Below, one piece after another: positions 13,851 to 14,363 of a DNA stretch of 14,363 nt (position 1 is the first letter of the stretch; each line of letters starts with the position of its first letter). Origin of the DNA: CAJCIY01 sp036379355 (GTDB taxonomy: Bacteria > Actinomycetota > Actinomycetes > Mycobacteriales > CAJCIY01); contig DASVGV010000126.1 in NCBI GenBank assembly GCA_036379355.1, forward strand, positions 1 to 14,363. The letters are read 5' to 3'. The translations under genes were made by a program, and so were the position numbers. The notes beneath the pieces were generated by a model. It ran no database searches. It saw only the letters and a list, made by a program, of their open reading frames with translations, and was not told where the DNA came from.

Positions 13851-14363
13851 ATGATGGGTACGCGGCGCCTCGCCGCCCTCCTGGTCGCGGTCGCGGCCCT
13901 CGCCGCGGCGGCCGTCCAGGCCTGGCCGGCGCCGGTCGCCGCCGCCAGCCCCGCCCCCGCCCCCGCCCCGACGGTGACGGCCAGCGCGAGTCCGGCGTTG
14001 GCGCAGGACGCACCTGACCCCGACATCGTCCGCGTCGGGTCCACGTTCTACGCGTTCACGACCGGCACCACGTGGGGCAACCGGATCGGCATTGCCACGT
14101 CGACCAGCGCCGACCCGCGGACCGGCTGGTCCGCGCCGCCGGGCAGCACCGCGATCCCGGCCATACCCCCTGCTCCCTGGCAGGTGAAGGACACCTCCAC
14201 GTCGCCGGGGGTGTTCCAGGTGGGCGGCACCTGGATCATGTTCTACGACGCGGTGGTCGCGACCCCCGGAGCGGGCCAGGGCAAGTACTGCCTGAGCGTG
14301 GCGACCGCGGCGAAGGTCACCGGCCCGTACACGGACTCCTCGAGCGGTCCGCTGGTGTGCCAG
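13851..14363 (+). CDS. Secreted glycoside hydrolase, GH43-like (5' part)
   Basis: An open frame starts at ATG 13851 (or 13854) and runs off the right edge after 171 codons. GGGAG lies about 6 nt upstream as ribosome site. Residues 1-32 form a signal peptide (Arg-Arg near the start, then an Ala/Leu/Val core). A Pro/Ala linker follows (SPAPAPAPT). Mature sequence begins near residue 50 with a five-bladed beta-propeller first-blade motif, DAPDPDIVRVGSTFYAFTTG, in which D56 corresponds to the catalytic base of GH43-type arabinanases and xylosidases. A second blade contains STSPGVFQVGGTWIMFYDA. The rest of the active site (second Asp and Glu) is beyond the window, so activity and substrate are open. 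Other GH43/GH117-like or sialidase-like propellers remain possible. Confidence 0.72.
   Translation, partial: MMGTRRLAALLVAVAALAAAAVQAWPAPVAAASPAPAPAPTVTASASPALAQDAPDPDIVRVGSTFYAFTTGTTWGNRIGIATSTSADPRTGWSAPPGSTAIPAIPPAPWQVKDTSTSPGVFQVGGTWIMFYDAVVATPGAGQGKYCLSVATAAKVTGPYTDSSSGPLVCQ

Noticed and set aside
13951..13970. Short GCCCCC-type direct repeats
   Set aside because: They are explained by codons for a Pro/Ala linker after the signal peptide of the GH43-like protein.
1..14363. A phage-defence island, CRISPR array, biosynthetic cluster or transposon
   Set aside because: Apart from the VapBC pair, no nuclease, transposase, integrase, repeat array or synthase signatures are seen. The genes are ordinary chromosomal functions.

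Overview
The window is very GC-rich, gene-dense and uses GTG starts freely. Its content (Zur-type FUR regulator, FHA protein, small DUF6704/HGxxPAAW-like membrane protein, acyl-CoA carboxylase beta subunit, VapBC, short or absent 5' leaders) points to a high-GC actinobacterium. Genus cannot be assigned from the sequence alone. I see no rRNA, tRNA, CRISPR array, insertion sequence or prophage gene.

Layout. 1-290: 3' end of an unrecognised gene. 309-907 (minus): vapB-vapC toxin-antitoxin pair with an AT-rich palindromic operator. 1032-2764 (plus): UDP-glucose 6-dehydrogenase coupled to a CoA-binding protein. 2769-3584 (minus): AIM24-family protein. 3736-3954 (plus): 72-residue membrane protein. 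3988-5139 (minus): acyl-CoA dehydrogenase. 5172-5663 (plus): GtrA-family membrane protein. 5683-7206 (minus): acyl-CoA carboxylase beta subunit. 7221-8657 (plus): beta-propeller lipoprotein. 8648-12632 (minus): a metal-uptake locus of Zur-like repressor, solute-binding lipoprotein, ATPase and two permeases. 12744-13133 (plus): RsbW-like ATP-binding protein. 13153-13731 (minus): FHA protein with a helix-turn-helix-like C-terminus. 13851-14363 (plus): start of a secreted GH43-like protein, cut by the window edge.

The clearest functional unit is the metal locus. A 15-bp sequence matching the actinobacterial Zur box at 13 of 15 positions lies between the repressor gene and the binding-protein gene and overlaps the repressor's stop codon. 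The four transporter genes are then chained by 4-nt start/stop overlaps. Because two different permeases are present, the transporter has a TroABCD/SitABCD-like composition, while the regulatory site argues for zinc. The acyl-CoA dehydrogenase and carboxylase beta subunit suggest branched-chain or odd-chain acyl-CoA catabolism but are separated by gtrA and are not one operon.

Several genes (vapB, ugd, gtrA, accD-like) have a TANNNT hexamer ending 6-8 nt before the start codon and no Shine-Dalgarno sequence, which is the geometry of leaderless transcripts. I found no convincing undescribed multi-gene system. The most unusual items are the Zur site within the zur stop codon, the FHA-HTH protein, a hairpin terminator embedded in an opposing gene, and the 14-bp head-to-head gap at 7207-7220.
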